A DNA stretch of 64,000 nt from NCBI RefSeq assembly GCF_001941965.1, contig NZ_MKZO01000036.1, forward strand, positions 367,584 through 431,583, written 5' to 3'. Origin of the DNA: Pseudomonas putida. Lineage in GTDB: Bacteria; Pseudomonadota; Gammaproteobacteria; Pseudomonadales; Pseudomonadaceae. The notes under the pieces were generated by a model. That model ran no database searches. It saw nothing but the letters and a program-made list of their open reading frames with translations, and was not told where the DNA came from. Positions 1-9,790 of the stretch are shown one piece after another. The position numbers and the translations under genes are program-made. Within the stretch, counting starts at the first letter, position 1; each line of letters begins with the position of its first letter.

Positions 1-541
1 CGGCCAGCACCGCAGCGAAATCGACGCCGTAGTGGCCGCGACCGATCACCTGGGACGGCTTGCCGGACTCGATGTAGTAGCTGTGCACGAAATAGAAGCG
101 CGCCAGGTCCGGAATGTCGTGCCAGAGCGGGTGGTCGATCACCTGGCTGACCTGGTTCCAGCCCATGTGCGGCACCTTCAGGTGCTCGCCGTCTTCATGC
201 AGGTCCTTGCCGAAGAAGCGCACCTTGCCGGGGAACAGGCCGATGCAATCGACACCGTCGTTCTCCTCGCTGTGCTCCAGCAGGGCCTGCATGCCGACGC
301 AGATGCCGAGGAACGGACGGTCCTGGCTGACTTCCTTGACCAGGCTGTCGAAGCCCAGGCGGCGGATCTCGCCCATGCAGTCGCGGATCGCGCCGACACC
401 GGGGAAGACCACACGGTCGGCTTCACGGATGACCGCGGCGTCGCTGGTGATCAGCACCTTGCCGGCGCCGACGTGCTCCAGGGCCTTGGCCACCGAGTGC
501 AGGTTGCCCATGCCATAGTCGATAACGGCTACGGTCTGCAT
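1..541 (-). CDS. hisH: Imidazole glycerol phosphate synthase glutaminase subunit HisH (partial)
   Basis: Glutamine amidotransferase partner of HisF in histidine biosynthesis: it hydrolyses glutamine and passes ammonia to the cyclase. The minus-strand frame starts MQTVAVIDYGMGN and contains FLGICVGMQ, the nucleophile elbow with the catalytic cysteine near residue 82. The coding sequence runs off the left edge after about 180 codons, so the last part, including the catalytic His/Glu region, is not visible. Its ATG shares one base with the hisB stop (TAATG), so the two genes are translationally coupled. Typical Pseudomonas order hisB-hisH. Confidence 0.96.
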   Translation of the reverse strand, partial: MQTVAVIDYGMGNLHSVAKALEHVGAGKVLITSDAAVIREADRVVFPGVGAIRDCMGEIRRLGFDSLVKEVSQDRPFLGICVGMQALLEHSEENDGVDCIGLFPGKVRFFGKDLHEDGEHLKVPHMGWNQVSQVIDHPLWHDIPDLARFYFVHSYYIESGKPSQVIGRGHYGVDFAAVLA

Positions 542-1134
542 TACAGGGTTCCCTTGGTCGAAGGCATCTGCCCGGCCATGCGCTCGTCCAGCTCGACGGC
601 CATGCGCAGCGCGCGGCCGAAGGCCTTGAACACGGTTTCGATCTGGTGGTGGGTGTTGTGACCGCGCAGGTTGTCGATGTGCAGGCTGACATTGGCGTGG
701 TTGACGAAGCCCTGGAAGAATTCCTGGAACAGGTCGACATCGAAGCCGCCCACGGTCGCGCGGGTGTACGGCACGTGCATCTGCAGGCCCGGGCGGCCGG
801 AGAAATCGATCACCACCCGCGACAGCGCTTCGTCCAGCGGGACATAGGCGTGGCCGTAGCGGCGGATGCCCTTCTTGTCGCCGATGGCCTGGTTGAAGGC
901 CTGGCCCAGGGTGATACCGACGTCTTCGACGGTATGGTGGTCGTCGATATGCAGGTCGCCCTTGCACTCGATGTCCAGATCGATCAATCCGTGACGGGAA
1001 ATCTGATCCAGCATGTGCTCCAGGAAAGGCACGCCGATATCGAATCGGGCCTTACCAGTGCCATCCAGGTTGATCGAGGCTTTGATCTGGGTTTCCAGAG
1101 TATTGCGCTCGACGGACGCCTTACGTTCGACCAT
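541..1134 (-). CDS. hisB: Imidazoleglycerol-phosphate dehydratase
   Basis: Dehydrates imidazole glycerol phosphate to imidazole acetol phosphate in histidine synthesis. The 197-residue product is the usual length for the monofunctional enzyme and shows the metal-binding motifs LEHM (38-41), HHTVED (66-71) and a late HNTHHQIE. A GTG lies directly upstream of the ATG at 1134. I prefer the ATG because GGAG at about 1141-1144 is 6 bases from it but only 3 from the GTG. Not fused to a phosphatase, unlike the enterobacterial protein. First gene of the visible his operon and overlaps hisH by one base. Confidence 0.97.
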   Translation of the reverse strand: MVERKASVERNTLETQIKASINLDGTGKARFDIGVPFLEHMLDQISRHGLIDLDIECKGDLHIDDHHTVEDVGITLGQAFNQAIGDKKGIRRYGHAYVPLDEALSRVVIDFSGRPGLQMHVPYTRATVGGFDVDLFQEFFQGFVNHANVSLHIDNLRGHNTHHQIETVFKAFGRALRMAVELDERMAGQMPSTKGTL

Positions 1135-1263
1135 CACCAGCTCCGCAAAATCATTGGGCGAAAAAGGCGGTCATTATAGGCGCAGAACGTCGCATCTTGA
1201 AACGAAGATGACGTGTGGTGTGAGGGGTTTTGCGCCCGATTTTCGGGCTGATGGGCAATTCGA

Positions 1264-1347
1264 GGGCCTCATCGCTGGCAAGCCAGCTCCCACAGGGTCC
1301 GCGGTGCATGCGATCCCTGTGGGCGCTGGCTTGCCAGCGATTGGGCC
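1264..1347. repeat. REPIN (paired inverted REP elements)
   Basis: Two inverted copies of the REP core CGCTGGCAAGCCAGCTCCC flank a short spacer containing GCGGTGCATGCGA. The second arm has one change (GGGCGCTGG instead of GGGAGCTGG). It lies between the 3' end of the OFA transporter gene and the 5' side of the his operon. The same 85-base unit with a similar spacer recurs at 33914, 48005, 52807, 63182 and 63807. Confidence 0.9.
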
Positions 1348-1371
1348 GCAAGAGCGACCCAAAACCCCGGA

Positions 1372-3030
1372 TCAGTGGAACAGAACAGCCGTCTTCTGCA
1401 GCGTCGCCCACACACCCCAGGCCAGCGGAATGCCCACGGCCAGCCAGGCCGCGATCACCAGCGGCAGGGTGCCGTCGGCGGCTTTCCACTCCAGCACGGT
1501 ACTGCCATCAGCGCCCTTGTCATGCCCGATCGCCTGCTCGGCGGCCAGTTGCTCTTCGGTCATGAAGTACTTGTCGGCCACCGGACGCACCATCGCGTTG
1601 CAGATAAAGCCCAGCACCAGCAGGCCTGCAAGGATGTACAGGGTGATGTCGTAGGCCGCAGCCCGCTCCACACCGATGCTCAGTTGGTACTCGCGCAGGT
1701 AGTTGACCAGCACCGGACCGAGCACGCCCGCCGCCGCCCAGGCGGTCAGCAGGCGACCGTGGATCGCGCCGACCATCTGCGTACCGAACAGGTCCGCCAG
1801 GTACGCCGGCACGGTAGCGAAGCCACCGCCGTACATCGACAGGATGATGCAGAACGCCGCCACGAACAGCGCGACGTTGCCCAGGTGGCCCATGTTCGGC
1901 ACCAGCGAGTACAGGGCGAAGCCCAGCGCGAAGAAGGCGAAGTAGGTGTTCTTGCGCCCGATGTAGTCGGAGAACGACGCCCAGAAGAAGCGTCCGCCGA
2001 TGTTGAACAGGCTGAGCAGGCCGGTGAAGCCGGCGGCGATCGCGGCGATCTGCGCCAGTTGCGCGGTGTCCAGTTCGCTGAAGGTCAGGTTGTTGCCCAG
2101 CAGCTTGCCGGCAAAGACTTCCTGCAGCAGCGGCGAAGCCATGCCGAGGATGCCGATACCGGCGGACACGTTGAGGCACAGCACCAGCCAGATCAGGGCG
2201 AACTGCGGGGTCTTCCAGGCCACGCTGACGTGCACGTGACGGTGGGTGATCATCGAGTTGCTGGCCTTCTTCGCCGGGGCGGTCCAGCCTTCAGGCTTCC
2301 AGCCGGTCGGCGGAACGCGGTACGACAGGGCACCGCCGATCATGAAGATGAAGTAGATCACCGCCATCACCACGAAGCTCTGCCACACGCCGACGCCTTC
2401 AGGGCTGGCGAAGTGGTTCATCAGCGCTGCGGCCAATGGTGCACCGACCATCGCACCACCACCGAAGCCCATGATCGCCATGCCGGTAGCCATGCCGCGC
2501 TTGTCCGGGAACCACTTGATCAGGGTCGAGACCGGCGAAATGTAGCCAAGGCCCAGGCCGATACCGCCGATCACCCCAGAGCCCAGCCACATCAGCCAGA
2601 TCTGGTGGGTATACACGCCCAGCGCGGAAATCAGCAGACCACCGCACCAGCAAAGTGCCGAAACAACACCGGCCTTGCGCGGCCCCGCGTGCTCCAGCCA
2701 GCCACCCCAGATCGCCGCCGAGCAGCCGAGGAAGATGAAGAACAGGGTGTAGATCCAGCCGAGCATGGAGATCGGCCAGTCACAGGTGGAAGAGAACATC
2801 TGGGCGAAGAAGCCCATGTCCGGGGCGCAGGCCACCGGCGCAGTGATGCCGATCGCCTTCGACAGCGGCAGCCAGAACACCGAGAAGCCGTAGGCCATGC
2901 CGATGCACAGGTGGATGGCGAGTGCGGCAGGCGGAACCAGCCAGCGGTTGAAACCGGGTCGAGCGACGATGCGCTCCTTGGACAGGAAACCAGGCGCGCT
3001 GGCCGTGGCTCCCGCAGTGATGGTGCTCAT
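1372..3030 (-). CDS. MFS transporter of the OFA (oxalate/formate antiporter) family
   Basis: Inner-membrane transporter of 552 residues with about 12 hydrophobic segments. It has the OFA-type opening (RWLVPPAALAIHLCIGMAYG), a long central cytoplasmic loop around residues 260-300, and a C-terminal extension typical of the larger OFA members. An upstream in-frame start is possible, but ATG 3030 is chosen because GAGGG lies 8 bases before it and the protein then starts MSTITAG. The substrate cannot be read from sequence; family members move oxalate, formate or related small carboxylates. Monocistronic, with a palindromic operator candidate about 100 bases upstream. Confidence 0.85.
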   Translation of the reverse strand: MSTITAGATASAPGFLSKERIVARPGFNRWLVPPAALAIHLCIGMAYGFSVFWLPLSKAIGITAPVACAPDMGFFAQMFSSTCDWPISMLGWIYTLFFIFLGCSAAIWGGWLEHAGPRKAGVVSALCWCGGLLISALGVYTHQIWLMWLGSGVIGGIGLGLGYISPVSTLIKWFPDKRGMATGMAIMGFGGGAMVGAPLAAALMNHFASPEGVGVWQSFVVMAVIYFIFMIGGALSYRVPPTGWKPEGWTAPAKKASNSMITHRHVHVSVAWKTPQFALIWLVLCLNVSAGIGILGMASPLLQEVFAGKLLGNNLTFSELDTAQLAQIAAIAAGFTGLLSLFNIGGRFFWASFSDYIGRKNTYFAFFALGFALYSLVPNMGHLGNVALFVAAFCIILSMYGGGFATVPAYLADLFGTQMVGAIHGRLLTAWAAAGVLGPVLVNYLREYQLSIGVERAAAYDITLYILAGLLVLGFICNAMVRPVADKYFMTEEQLAAEQAIGHDKGADGSTVLEWKAADGTLPLVIAAWLAVGIPLAWGVWATLQKTAVLFH

Positions 3031-3131
3031 TATTGTTGCCCTCGTAGATAGGTAGTGTTCCCACATCGGGGCCGATACCCAGCGACTTTGGCGCACGCAG
3101 GCAACGAGTCGTTTTTTGAGGCAGCCGACCC

Positions 3132-3150
3132 TGTCGCGACAATTTGTCGC
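3132..3150. promoter_or_regulatory. Palindromic operator candidate upstream of the OFA transporter
   Basis: GCGACAATTTGTCGC (3136-3150) is a perfect palindrome with a one-base centre. It overlaps a second self-complementary block TGTCGCGACA (3132-3141). It lies 100-120 bases upstream of the transporter start in an AT-richer stretch. The form resembles GntR-type operators but no regulator gene is adjacent, so the binding protein is unknown. Confidence 0.4.
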
Positions 3151-3314
3151 AAAAAGATTCAGGAACTGCGCAAGAGTAGCATTTAGCTAGCTAACAAAAG
3201 CCAAACTGATATCACTGTTTTTCTTGTAACTGAGACTTTCTTCCGCGGAACTGCCGGGGCACAGAGGGTCAAACCCGCCGCGCGCAGCAATCGCGGCGGC
3301 CAAGGTCGCAAGGC

Positions 3315-3320
3315 TATACT
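3315..3320 (+). promoter_or_regulatory. Candidate -10 element for asmA-mutY-yggX
   Basis: TATACT lies 41 bases before the asmA ATG, with AAGGA at about 3350 as ribosome site. I see no convincing -35 at 17 bases. The rest of the 331-base gap 3031-3361 holds the palindrome above and the 5' region of the OFA transporter; I see nothing else in it. Confidence 0.4.
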
Positions 3321-3361
3321 CTGCGGCTGACTTTTCAGATACCGACTACAAGGACTCGCCC

Positions 3362-5592
3362 ATGAAAGCGTTCGGCAAAATCCTGGGGCTGGTGGTTCTC
3401 GGGCTGTTGCTGATCGTGGTGGCCGGCGGCTTCGCCCTGACCCACCTCTTCGATCCCAACGACTACAAAGACGAGATCCGCCAACTGGCTCGCGACAAGG
3501 CTCATATCGAGCTGACCCTGAACGGCGACATTGGCTGGAGCCTGTTCCCCTGGCTCGGCCTGGAGCTGCACGAGGCGAGCATTGCCACGCTGAACAAACC
3601 GGCCGAACCGATCGCCGACCTGCAGATGCTCGGCCTCTCGGTACGCGTACTGCCGCTGCTGCGCCGCGAAGTGCAGATGAGCGATGTGCGGGTCGAAGGC
3701 CTGAACCTGAACCTGGTCCGCGACGAAAACGGCCACGGCAACTGGGAAGACATCGGCAAGCCGCTGCCGGTCAAGGCGCCGGAAGGCAGCGCCGAGACCG
3801 CGCCGGCCACGCCTGCGCCAGCCGAAGGCGACAGCAAGCCGGCCGCCAGCGAGCGTCCGCTGAAGCTGGACATCGACAGCCTTACCGTCAACAACGCCCG
3901 GGTGCAGTACAACGACGTGCGCAGCGGCAAGAGCTTCAGTGCCGAAAGCATCCAGCTGAGCACCGAGGCCGTGCATGACGGCGTGAACATTCCGCTCAAG
4001 CTCACCGCTTTCCTCAGTTCCGGCCAGCCGGTACTGCGGGCGCGCATCGAGCTGGCCGGCGAAGCCCGCTTCGACCGCGCCCTGCGCCGCTACCAACTGG
4101 AAGACATGAAGCTGCATGGCGAACTCTCCGGCGAGCCGCTGGCGCAGAAGAGCATGACCTTCTCCGCCCAGGGCCAGTTGCTGGCCGACCTGGCCGCCAA
4201 CGTTGCCGAATGGAACGGCCTGAAGCTCTCCGCCAACCAGCTGCGCGCCCTCGGCGAGCTGCATGTGCGCGACCTGAACAGCGAGCCGAAGGTCAGCGGG
4301 GGCATTTCCATTGCCCAGTTCGACCTGCGCAAGTTCCTCGACAGCGTCGGCGTGGTCCTGCCGCCGATGAAGGACCTGACCACCCTGACCAACGTCGAGC
4401 TGGTCGGCCGCCTCGAAGGCACGAAAACCAGCCTGGCCCTGGAAGACCTGGCGCTGAAGCTGGACGACAGCACCTTCACCGGTCGTGTGGCCGTGGAAGA
4501 CTTCGCCAAACAGGCCCTGCGCCTCCAGTTGAAGAACGACAAGTTCGACGCCGACCGCTACCTGCTGGCCAAGAGCGACGACGCGAAGAACGCCAATGCC
4601 GCGCGCAAGGCCGAAGTGCAAAGCACCGAAGCCACCGCCGTCGCCGGCCCTGGCACCTCGCCGTTGCCGGACGCACCGACCCAGGTCGCCTGGAGCACCG
4701 ACAAGCTGCTGCCGGTGGACCGCCTGCGCGCCCTCGACCTGCAGGCCGACCTGAGCTTCGGCGTGCTGACCCTGGACAAGCTGCCGATCCAGAACGCCGA
4801 GCTGAAGGCCAACGGCCAGGGCGGCCTGATCACCCTGGAAGCCCTGCGTGGCGGCCTGTACAACGGCACCTTCGACACCCGCGGTACCCTCGACGTGCGC
4901 CCTGCCGTACCGCAGATCGGCGTCAACGCGAAGATCGTCCGGGTACCGGTGGAACACTTCATCAAGCACGACGGCGACACCCCGCCGGTGAAGGGCCTGC
5001 TCACCCTCGACAGCGACCTGACCGCCACCGGCAACAGCCAGAAGGCCCTGGTCGATACGCTCAACGGCAAGGCCAGCTTCGTCATCAACAACGGCGTGCT
5101 GGTCAACGCCAATCTCGAACAGCAACTGTGCCAGGGCATCGCCACCCTCAACCGCAAGACCCTGAGCGGCGAGCCACGGGGCAAGGACACGCCGTTCCAG
5201 GAGCTCAAAGGCAGCCTGGTGCTGAGCAACGGCGTGGCCAGCAACCCGGACCTGAAAGTCCGCATCCCCGGCCTGACCGTCAACGGCAACGGCGATATCG
5301 ACCTGCGCGTGCTGGGCATGGACTACCGGGTCGGGGTCATCGTCGAAGGCGACACCCGCGAAATGCCGGACCCGGCCTGCCAGGTCGGCGAGCGCTTCGT
5401 CGGGCTGGAATTCCCGCTGCGCTGCCGTGGCCCGCTGGAACTGGGCGCACGGGCCTGCCGCATCGACAAGGACGGGGTCGGCAAGCTGGCCGGCCAGGCG
5501 CTGGGCAACCGGATCAACGAAAAACTCGAAGAGAAGCTGGGTGACAAGGTCAGTCCCGAGCTCAAAGACGCATTGAAGGGCCTGTTCAAACG

Positions 5593-5596
<4 letters not shown>
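3362..5596 (+). CDS. asmA: AsmA family protein
   Basis: Large inner-membrane-anchored protein (744 residues), with one N-terminal transmembrane helix (about 8-26) and the rest periplasmic. AsmA family members are long beta-groove proteins linked to phospholipid movement and outer-membrane homeostasis. The N-terminal block LARDKAHIELTLNGDIGW and the late block with INNGVLVNANLEQQLCQG are typical. The central part has a low-complexity Ala/Pro linker near 140-160. It overlaps mutY by 4 bases (ATGA), giving the operon asmA-mutY-yggX found across Pseudomonas. Confidence 0.93.
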
Positions 5597-6656
<1,060 letters not shown>

Positions 6657-6660
<4 letters not shown>

Positions 6661-6929
6661 CCCGCACCGTAATGTGCCGCAAGTACAAAGAAGAACTGCC
6701 GGGCCTGGAGCGTCCGCCCTACCCGGGGCCCAAGGGCCTGGACATCTACGAGCACATCTCGCAGCAGGCCTGGGCCGACTGGCAGAAGGAGCAGACCATG
6801 CTCATCAACGAGAAACGCCTGAACATGATGAACGCCGATGACCGCAAGTTCATCCAGGGCGAGATGGACAAGTTCTTCTCCGGCGAGGATTTCGAGAAGG
6901 CCGAAGGCTACGTTCCACCGGCCCAATGA
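6657..6929 (+). CDS. yggX: Oxidative damage protection / Fe(II)-trafficking protein YggX
   Basis: Small cytoplasmic protein (90 residues) that protects iron-sulfur clusters and limits DNA damage by labile iron. It shows the family start MTRTVMCRKYKEELPGL with the conserved single cysteine at 7, the PPYPGPKG loop, and the helix LNMMNADDRKFIQGEMDKF. Complete. Last gene of asmA-mutY-yggX, with its ATG overlapping the mutY stop. Confidence 0.97.
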
Positions 6930-6982
6930 CCCCCGAAAACCGTAAGCGTCGGTATTAATTAAAAAAAATTTTGAAAATGTTG

Positions 6983-7011
6983 TTGACGCAATCCTGAAAA
7001 ACGCTTTTAAT
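6983..7011 (+). promoter_or_regulatory. Sigma-70 promoter of tRNA-Phe
   Basis: TTGACG (6983-6988), a 17-base spacer, and TTTAAT (7006-7011), followed by a GC-rich discriminator GCGCCCC just before the tRNA. The GC discriminator is the usual mark of stringently controlled stable-RNA promoters. An A-tract (6961-6968) just upstream could act as an UP element. Confidence 0.8.
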
Positions 7012-7021
7012 GCGCCCCGTT

Positions 7022-7097
7022 GCCCAGATAGCTCAGTCGGTAGAGCAGAGGATTGAAAATCCTCGTGTCGGCGGTTCGACTCCGTCTCTGGGCACCA
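7022..7097 (+). tRNA. tRNA-Phe (GAA)
   Basis: Complete 76-base cloverleaf: acceptor GCCCAGA pairs with TCTGGGC, the anticodon loop holds GAA at 7055-7057, the T-arm contains GGTTCGACTCC, and CCA is encoded. It follows yggX, as in other Pseudomonas. Confidence 0.97.
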
Positions 7098-7106
7098 AGA
7101 CAACGC

Positions 7107-7142
7107 AAAGCCCCTGAATCGAAAGATTCAGGGGCTTTTTGT
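7107..7142 (+). terminator. Intrinsic terminator after tRNA-Phe
   Basis: A strong stem of GCCCCTGAATC against GATTCAGGGGC with a GAAA tetraloop, followed by TTTTTGTTT. Confidence 0.95.
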
Positions 7143-7222
7143 TTGCCTGCGTTTTTTTGGCATTTCGCTAGCAGGAAAAGTTACCGCGAAATGTAGGGCT
7201 AATCCTCCCCAGGGAGATGGAG

Positions 7223-7624
7223 ATGAGAAAGCTTGCACTGCTTTGGTCGGTAATTCTCCTGAGCGGATGCGTTGGCATCACGATAACGGCCCCGGAAAAG
7301 CAAAAAATCCTGTCTTACGACGATCGGCACCTCCTCAAGCAGGAACCCGAACCAGTGATCAGCAAGGTCGTGATCCACAACCAGAGGCGCGAGTGGTGCG
7401 GGGCGACGCTATGGGCTCTGGGCCTGCCTATCCCCCTGAAGCTTCCCGTCTGCCAATCTTTCGAAGAAACCTCATACGGTGTCGACAACAGAGGGCGGGC
7501 AGTGCCACTCGTGATTTCGCGACAGGAGATGCAGTCCCCGTTCTATGGATGCGGTCCACTCATGGGGCTGTCGGCGATGATCCACGGCTACAAAGGAAAC
7601 ATTTTCTGCGGCATGCTTCCATGA
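7223..7624 (+). CDS. YceK/YidQ-like outer-membrane lipoprotein
   Basis: 133-residue secreted protein with a short lipoprotein signal peptide ending in the lipobox LLSGC, so it is lipidated at that cysteine. The rest has several cysteines (CGATLW, LPVC, YGCGP, FCGM) and aromatic turns, resembling the YceK/YidQ small lipoproteins of unknown role. An ATG at 7217 is also in frame, but AGGGAG at 7211-7216 abuts it and lies 6 bases from the ATG at 7223, so 7223 is chosen. It stands alone between tRNA-Phe and a REP pair. Confidence 0.75.
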   Translation: MRKLALLWSVILLSGCVGITITAPEKQKILSYDDRHLLKQEPEPVISKVVIHNQRREWCGATLWALGLPIPLKLPVCQSFEETSYGVDNRGRAVPLVISRQEMQSPFYGCGPLMGLSAMIHGYKGNIFCGMLP

Positions 7625-7688
7625 CACTCGCAACCCAGCTGGGCGTGAGTACCTACACATCTCGGACTGATGGCCGACGCGGTTCAGG

Positions 7689-7863
7689 TAGGAGCGTGGC
7701 TTGCCCGCGAAGGGCCGCAAAGCGGCCCCAAAACCTGCCACTCCGAGCATCCGGGGCACTGAAGCCAAGCAGGCGCTGAATCCAGAAATCTTCCCCCACC
7801 TAACTCGTGCTGGATGGTTTTGGGGCCGCTGTGCGGCCCTTCGCGGGCAAGCCACGCTCCTAC
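7689..7863. repeat. Inverted pair of REP elements (TAGGAGCGTGG type)
   Basis: Two inverted copies of TAGGAGCGTGGCTTGCCCGC with GAAGGGCCGCAAAGCGGCCCC extensions, about 90 bases apart. They fill most of the 408-base gap 7625-8032, which otherwise has only the upstream region of the next gene. The same type occurs at 16716 and 56485. Confidence 0.85.
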
Positions 7864-8032
7864 AGCTCCTGCGTGGATCCTCCATCCGAGCCTGGACGAG
7901 AGATGTGTGGATACCCAGGCCCCAAGGACGGCGCCAAGCCGAGCGCAATAGGTTGACCGACATCAATACGCCATCACTCGATCTATGTAAGTTGTGGAGC
8001 TGGACATTCGAAGGAACAGAAGGCCCCTCCCC

Positions 8033-9079
8033 ATGAGTGAAGAAACCCCCGTCCTGCCGCTCCCAGAGCCCGGGGTGACCGCGCACCACGTGACACCGCA
8101 CAAGCCAGCCGCCGCCCGCCCGCACCGTCGCCCACGCAAGCCAGCGCCGATCGTCGAGACCGAAGTCATCACCGACAGCCCGGCCGCCATCGAAGTCGCC
8201 CACGCGCCCCACGGCACCAGCGAGGACAGTTCCTCGGCGAAGCTGCCGCACACCTACCCCTACAGCACCCGCATGCGCCGTGCCGAGTACGACAAGGCCA
8301 AGCACGCGCTGCAGATCGAGCTGCTCAAGGTGCAGAACTGGGTCAAGGAAACCGGGCAGCGCGTGGTCATCCTTTTCGAAGGCCGCGACGCGGCGGGCAA
8401 GGGTGGCACCATCAAGCGCTTCATGGAGCACCTGAACCCCCGCGGTGCACGGATCGTCGCCCTGGAGAAGCCCTCCGAGCAGGAAAAGGGCCAGTGGTAC
8501 TTCCAGCGCTATATCCAGCACCTGCCGACGGCGGGCGAGATGGTCTTCTTCGACCGCTCCTGGTACAACCGCGCCGGCGTCGAGCGGGTCATGGACTTCT
8601 GCTCGCCCCTGCAATACCTGGAATTCATGCGCCAGGCCCCGGAGCTGGAGCGCATGCTGTGCAACAGCGGTATCCTGCTGTTCAAGTACTGGTTCTCGGT
8701 GAACCGCGAGGAACAGCTGCGCCGCTTCATCTCCCGGCGTGACGACCCGCTCAAGCACTGGAAGCTGTCGCCCATCGACATCAAGTCGCTGGACAAGTGG
8801 GGCGAGTACACGGCGGCCAAGGAAGCCATGTTCTTCCACACGGACACCGCCGATGCGCCGTGGACGGTGATCAAGTCCGACGACAAGAAGCGCGCGCGGA
8901 TCAACTGCATCCGCCACTTCCTTAACGCCCTCGACTACCCGGGCAAGGACTTCCGCGTCGCCCACGAACCCGACCCGCTGCTGGTGGGCCGCGCTTCGCG
9001 GGAAATCGAGGAAGACCTGCGTGACGAGGACGAAGTGGAGCTGCGCGGCCGGGTCAGCGCCCTGACGCTGCCACGCTGA
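8033..9079 (+). CDS. ppk2: Polyphosphate kinase 2
   Basis: 348-residue PPK2, which transfers phosphate between polyphosphate and nucleotides (usually making GTP or ATP from the diphosphate). Walker A is GRDAAGKGG (117-125) and the lid/Walker B region FDRSWYNRAGVERVM starts at 173. Single catalytic domain of class I style with an added Pro/Ala/His-rich N-terminal tail of about 75 residues, probably disordered. A GTG at 7994 is in frame but has no ribosome site; ATG 8033 with GAAGG upstream is preferred. Confidence 0.93.
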   Translation: MSEETPVLPLPEPGVTAHHVTPHKPAAARPHRRPRKPAPIVETEVITDSPAAIEVAHAPHGTSEDSSSAKLPHTYPYSTRMRRAEYDKAKHALQIELLKVQNWVKETGQRVVILFEGRDAAGKGGTIKRFMEHLNPRGARIVALEKPSEQEKGQWYFQRYIQHLPTAGEMVFFDRSWYNRAGVERVMDFCSPLQYLEFMRQAPELERMLCNSGILLFKYWFSVNREEQLRRFISRRDDPLKHWKLSPIDIKSLDKWGEYTAAKEAMFFHTDTADAPWTVIKSDDKKRARINCIRHFLNALDYPGKDFRVAHEPDPLLVGRASREIEEDLRDEDEVELRGRVSALTLPR

Positions 9080-9213
9080 AAGGACCTCACGCCGGTTCGG
9101 CCGGGTGACTGCCTGTCGCCCATCGAGCTGGCGCCGCTCTCCCCGGCTTGGGTTTCCTGGTCAACTGCGTTTCAATACGCGTCTTTGACTGACTTCGCAC
9201 CAAGGAACCCCCG

Positions 9214-9648
9214 ATGGCCTCGAACACCAAGCAACAGAAACGCGCCAAGCGCGCCGCCGCCAAGGCCCGCGAAAACCGCATGGTGCGCAGCGGCCAGGCG
9301 GTCAAGAGCAGCGGCGAGGCTTCCAGCGCCAGCGTCCAGCAGGTGTTCGACAAGGCCATGAGCTCGGGCAGCTACACCGCCCTGTTCGAGAAGATGAAGA
9401 GCGCCCAGGAAAACGGCCTGGAAGCCATGATTGCCGTGTTCATGGTCGACCCGCTGCTGACCCTGGTACTCAAGGGCCACAGCGAAGACCACGCCACCGA
9501 CTACATCTGCATGGTCTTCTGCGCATACCGCAAATGGCTGGATGGCACCGAGGAAGCCGAGGCCATGGCCTGGCTGGAAAGCGAGGAATTCCAGGACGCC
9601 TATGTGGCGGCCTCGGAGATGGTGTCCAAGCAGAAGAAATTTGCCTGA
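9214..9648 (+). CDS. Conserved protein of unknown function
   Basis: 144 residues. A very basic Lys/Arg/Ala N-terminus (about 1-25, KQQKRAKRAAAKARENR) suggests nucleic-acid or ribosome contact. It is followed by a mostly helical, acidic body (about 40-140) with VQQVFDKAMSSGSYTALFEKM and two Trp-rich helices. No signal peptide or membrane segment. AAGGA precedes the ATG by about 8 bases. I do not recognise the family. It lies after ppk2 with a 134-base gap and is convergent with the permease gene. Confidence 0.65.
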   Translation: MASNTKQQKRAKRAAAKARENRMVRSGQAVKSSGEASSASVQQVFDKAMSSGSYTALFEKMKSAQENGLEAMIAVFMVDPLLTLVLKGHSEDHATDYICMVFCAYRKWLDGTEEAEAMAWLESEEFQDAYVAASEMVSKQKKFA

Positions 9649-9676
9649 GTCACCTGCCCCGGCAAACAACAAAAAA

Positions 9677-9770
9677 CCCTGTGGGAGCTGGCTTGCCAGC
9701 GATTAGGCCGGCAATGACAAAGATGTTGTCAGATCGGGCCAAATCGCTGGCAAGCCAGCTCCCACAGGGT
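9677..9770. repeat. REP pair in outward order
   Basis: CCCTGTGGGAGCTGGCTTGCC and its inverted partner enclose a 25-base centre. The arm order is the reverse of the other REPINs. It sits exactly between two convergent genes and could work as a bidirectional terminator. Confidence 0.88.
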
Positions 9771-9790
9771 CGGAGAGATGCTCTGGATGC

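Noticed and set aside
1264..1347. CRISPR array
   Set aside because: Repeats in the window are palindromic pairs dispersed between genes, without regular spacing or multiple unique spacers; they are REPINs.
3335..5125. 596-codon antisense frame over asmA
   Set aside because: Low-complexity Val/Gln/Gly composition, no motifs, and it spans the asmA promoter and start.
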